Both the position numbers and the translations under genes were made by a program. The notes under the pieces were generated by a model that was not told the DNA's origin, did no database searches, and worked only from the letters and a program-made list of their open reading frames with translations. From PALSA-911 sp037442565 (GTDB taxonomy: Bacteria > Pseudomonadota > Alphaproteobacteria > Acetobacterales > Acetobacteraceae), in contig JBBIQA010000028.1 of the NCBI GenBank assembly GCA_037442565.1, positions 1-33,120 on the forward strand: a stretch of 33,120 bases of DNA, written 5' to 3'. Positions 31,654 to 33,120 of the stretch are shown here, piece by piece (position 1 is the first letter of the stretch; every line of letters starts with the position of its first letter).

Positions 31654-33036
31654 TCAGAATGGCCGGCGACCGCCGCCGGGCATTCCTTTGGGCATCAGGG
31701 CGGACAAACCGTTCCGCATCAGCCCCTTCTGTCCCATTTTGCTCATCCGCTTCATCATCGCGGACATGTCGTCGAACTGCTTCAGCAGCTTGTTCACTTC
31801 CTGCACGGACGTGCCGGAACCAGCCGCGATCCGCTTCTTCCGGCTGGCTTTCAGGATTTCCGGCTGACGCTTCTCCTTCGCCGTCATCGACGAGATGATC
31901 GCCGCCTGACGCTTCAGGATCGCGGTATCCAGATTGGCGTCCGCCATCTGCGCCTTCACCTTCGAGATCCCCGGCAGCATGCCGAGAATGCCGGAGATGC
32001 TGCCCATCTTGCCGATCTGCTTCAGCTGGCTGGCATAGTCCTCCAGGTCGAAGGTGCCCTTCGCCATCTTCTTGGCGAGCTTTTCGGCCTCCGCCTGATC
32101 GATGGTCTCGGCCGCGCGCTCCACCAGGCCGACAATGTCGCCCATGCCCAGGATGCGCCCGGCCACCCGCTCGGGGTGGAAATCCTCCAACGCGTCCAGC
32201 TTCTCGCCAGTGCCGGTCAGCTTGATCGGCGCGCCGGTGATCGCGCGCATGGAGAGCGCGGCGCCACCGCGGGCGTCGCCGTCCATCCGCGTCATCACGA
32301 TGCCGGTGACGCCCAGCGCCTCGTTGAAGGCGCGGGCGGTGTTCACCGCGTCCTGGCCGGTCATCGCGTCGACCACCAGCAGCGTCTCCGCCGGGCTGGT
32401 GGCGTCGCGGATTTCCTTCACCTCCGCCATCAGTGCTTCGTCGATCGACAGGCGCCCGGCCGTATCGAGGATCACGACGTCGAACACCTCGCGCCGTGCC
32501 GTTTCCATCGCGCGCCGGGCGATCTGCACCGGCGACTGGAAGGGGATGATCTCCAGGCTGGCCACGCCCGCCCGTTCGGCGAGCTGCTGGAGCTGCAATT
32601 GCGCGGCCGGGCGCTGGGTATCCAGGCTGGCCAGCAGCACCTTTTTCCGTTGCTTGTCCTTTAGCCTGAGCGCCAGCTTGCCGGCCGTGGTGGTCTTGCC
32701 CGAGCCTTGCAGGCCGGCCATCAGGATGGCGACCGGCGGCACCGCATGGAGGTTGATCTCGACCGCGCCGGCGCCGCCCAGCGCCTCGATCAGCGCGTCA
32801 TTGACGATCTTGACGACCTGCTGGCCGGGGGAGACCGAGCGCAGAACCTCCACGCCGACGGCGCGCTCACGCACCTTGGCGATGAAGTCGCGCACCACTT
32901 CCAGCGCGACGTCGGCCTCCAGCAGCGCCAGCCGAACCTCGCGCAGCGCCTCGGTGACGTCGGCTTCGCTCAGCGCGCCTCTGCGGCGCAGCTTGTCGAA
33001 GACCCCGGAAAGCTTGTCGGATAGCGCCTCGAACAC
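31654..33036 (-). CDS. ffh: Signal recognition particle protein Ffh
   Basis: This 460-residue GTPase binds signal sequences of nascent membrane proteins and, with 4.5S RNA and FtsY, targets ribosomes to the membrane. The N domain (1 to about 90) starts MFEALSDKLSGVFDKLRRRGAL. The G domain shows GLQGSGKTTT (108-117), DTAGR (191-195) and TRMDGD (249-254). The methionine-rich M domain runs from about residue 330, with MKRMSKMGQKGLM and the RNA-binding SRKKRIAAGSGTSVQEVN. The start codon is GTG, supported by GAGGG 8-12 bases upstream. It is the first gene of the ffh-rpsP-rimM-trmD-rplS run. Confidence 0.98.
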   Translation of the reverse strand: MFEALSDKLSGVFDKLRRRGALSEADVTEALREVRLALLEADVALEVVRDFIAKVRERAVGVEVLRSVSPGQQVVKIVNDALIEALGGAGAVEINLHAVPPVAILMAGLQGSGKTTTAGKLALRLKDKQRKKVLLASLDTQRPAAQLQLQQLAERAGVASLEIIPFQSPVQIARRAMETARREVFDVVILDTAGRLSIDEALMAEVKEIRDATSPAETLLVVDAMTGQDAVNTARAFNEALGVTGIVMTRMDGDARGGAALSMRAITGAPIKLTGTGEKLDALEDFHPERVAGRILGMGDIVGLVERAAETIDQAEAEKLAKKMAKGTFDLEDYASQLKQIGKMGSISGILGMLPGISKVKAQMADANLDTAILKRQAAIISSMTAKEKRQPEILKASRKKRIAAGSGTSVQEVNKLLKQFDDMSAMMKRMSKMGQKGLMRNGLSALMPKGMPGGGRRPF

Positions 33037-33060
33037 GATCGAACCCTCAAACGCAAATTA

Positions 33061-33112
33061 CGCCGCTGCGCGAACCCTCGCGGAGCGGCGGAGCCCCCGC
33101 GTTGGGCGGGGA
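33061..33112. other. Two hairpins upstream of ffh
   Basis: CGCCGCT-G-CGCG pairs with CGCG-G-AGCGGCG (33061-33090, one G-G mismatch, six-base loop). A second smaller stem, CCCGC/GCGGG, lies at about 33095-33111. They lie 25 to 75 bases before the ffh GTG, in its leader or at the end of the preceding transcript. Neither is followed by a T-tract on the minus strand. No gene is seen in 33037-33120. Confidence 0.45.
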
Positions 33113-33120
33113 CCGGGTGA

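Overview
The window is high-GC DNA (about two thirds G+C by eye) from an alphaproteobacterium, most likely Acetobacteraceae/Rhodospirillales. Supporting signs are the gene order ffh-rpsP-rimM-trmD-rplS followed by leuC-leuD-leuB, a coxC-DUF983-SURF1 block leading towards thrC and an M16 peptidase, and the CUT1-type ABC genes. This placement is inference from gene content and order; no 16S gene is present. Two runs of exactly 100 N (2559-2658 and 13088-13187) look like assembly placeholders. Each interrupts a gene on the minus strand, and the second creates a false fusion of two unrelated proteins.

Layout. 1-2279 (+): the end of a sugar-type ABC importer operon (partial MalF-type permease, MalG-type permease, MalK/UgpC-type ATPase). 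2379-7133 (-): an FAD-dependent D-amino-acid-dehydrogenase-like oxidoreductase with a gap, a 628-residue protein of unknown function with internal beta-type repeats, an ELM1-family putative glycosyltransferase, and a DUF347 four-repeat membrane protein. 7389-7994 (-): an exported protein with a duplicated domain and a good intrinsic terminator behind it. 8167-10817 (+): a PuuE-like deacetylase/allantoinase, a zinc-ribbon methyltransferase and a family 9 glycosyltransferase. 10823-19968 (-): Tim44-like exported protein, PmbA/TldE, [gap], M16 peptidase, thrC, a lipoprotein, a DUF1272 zinc protein, an M32 carboxypeptidase, SURF1, DUF983 and cytochrome oxidase subunit III. 20096-22061 (-): an MFS transporter and an SDR oxidoreductase. 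22487-24166 (+): a periplasmic cupredoxin, an HPF-cold-shock fusion protein and a DUF3775 protein. 24203-25813 (-): a GT-C type membrane protein. 26078-26154 (-): tRNA-Arg(ACG). 26249-33036 (-): the leucine genes leuBDC downstream of the ribosome/SRP operon.

How the genes work together. The right third is housekeeping: signal recognition particle, ribosomal proteins S16 and L19, ribosome maturation factor, tRNA m1G37 methylation and leucine synthesis, all read in one direction. The centre holds cytochrome oxidase assembly next to threonine synthesis. The most interesting regulatory signal is an FNR/FixK-type box (TTGAT-N4-GTCAA) at 23016-23029. It sits in class II activator geometry ahead of the HPF-cold-shock fusion gene, suggesting that ribosome hibernation is switched on at low oxygen. 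The most interesting uncharacterised unit is the tightly coupled pair of ELM1-family glycosyltransferase and 628-residue repeat protein at 3436-6293.

I see no CRISPR array, insertion sequence, phage genes or recognisable defence system. Most of the window is ordinary core genome, and the candidates for novelty are modest.
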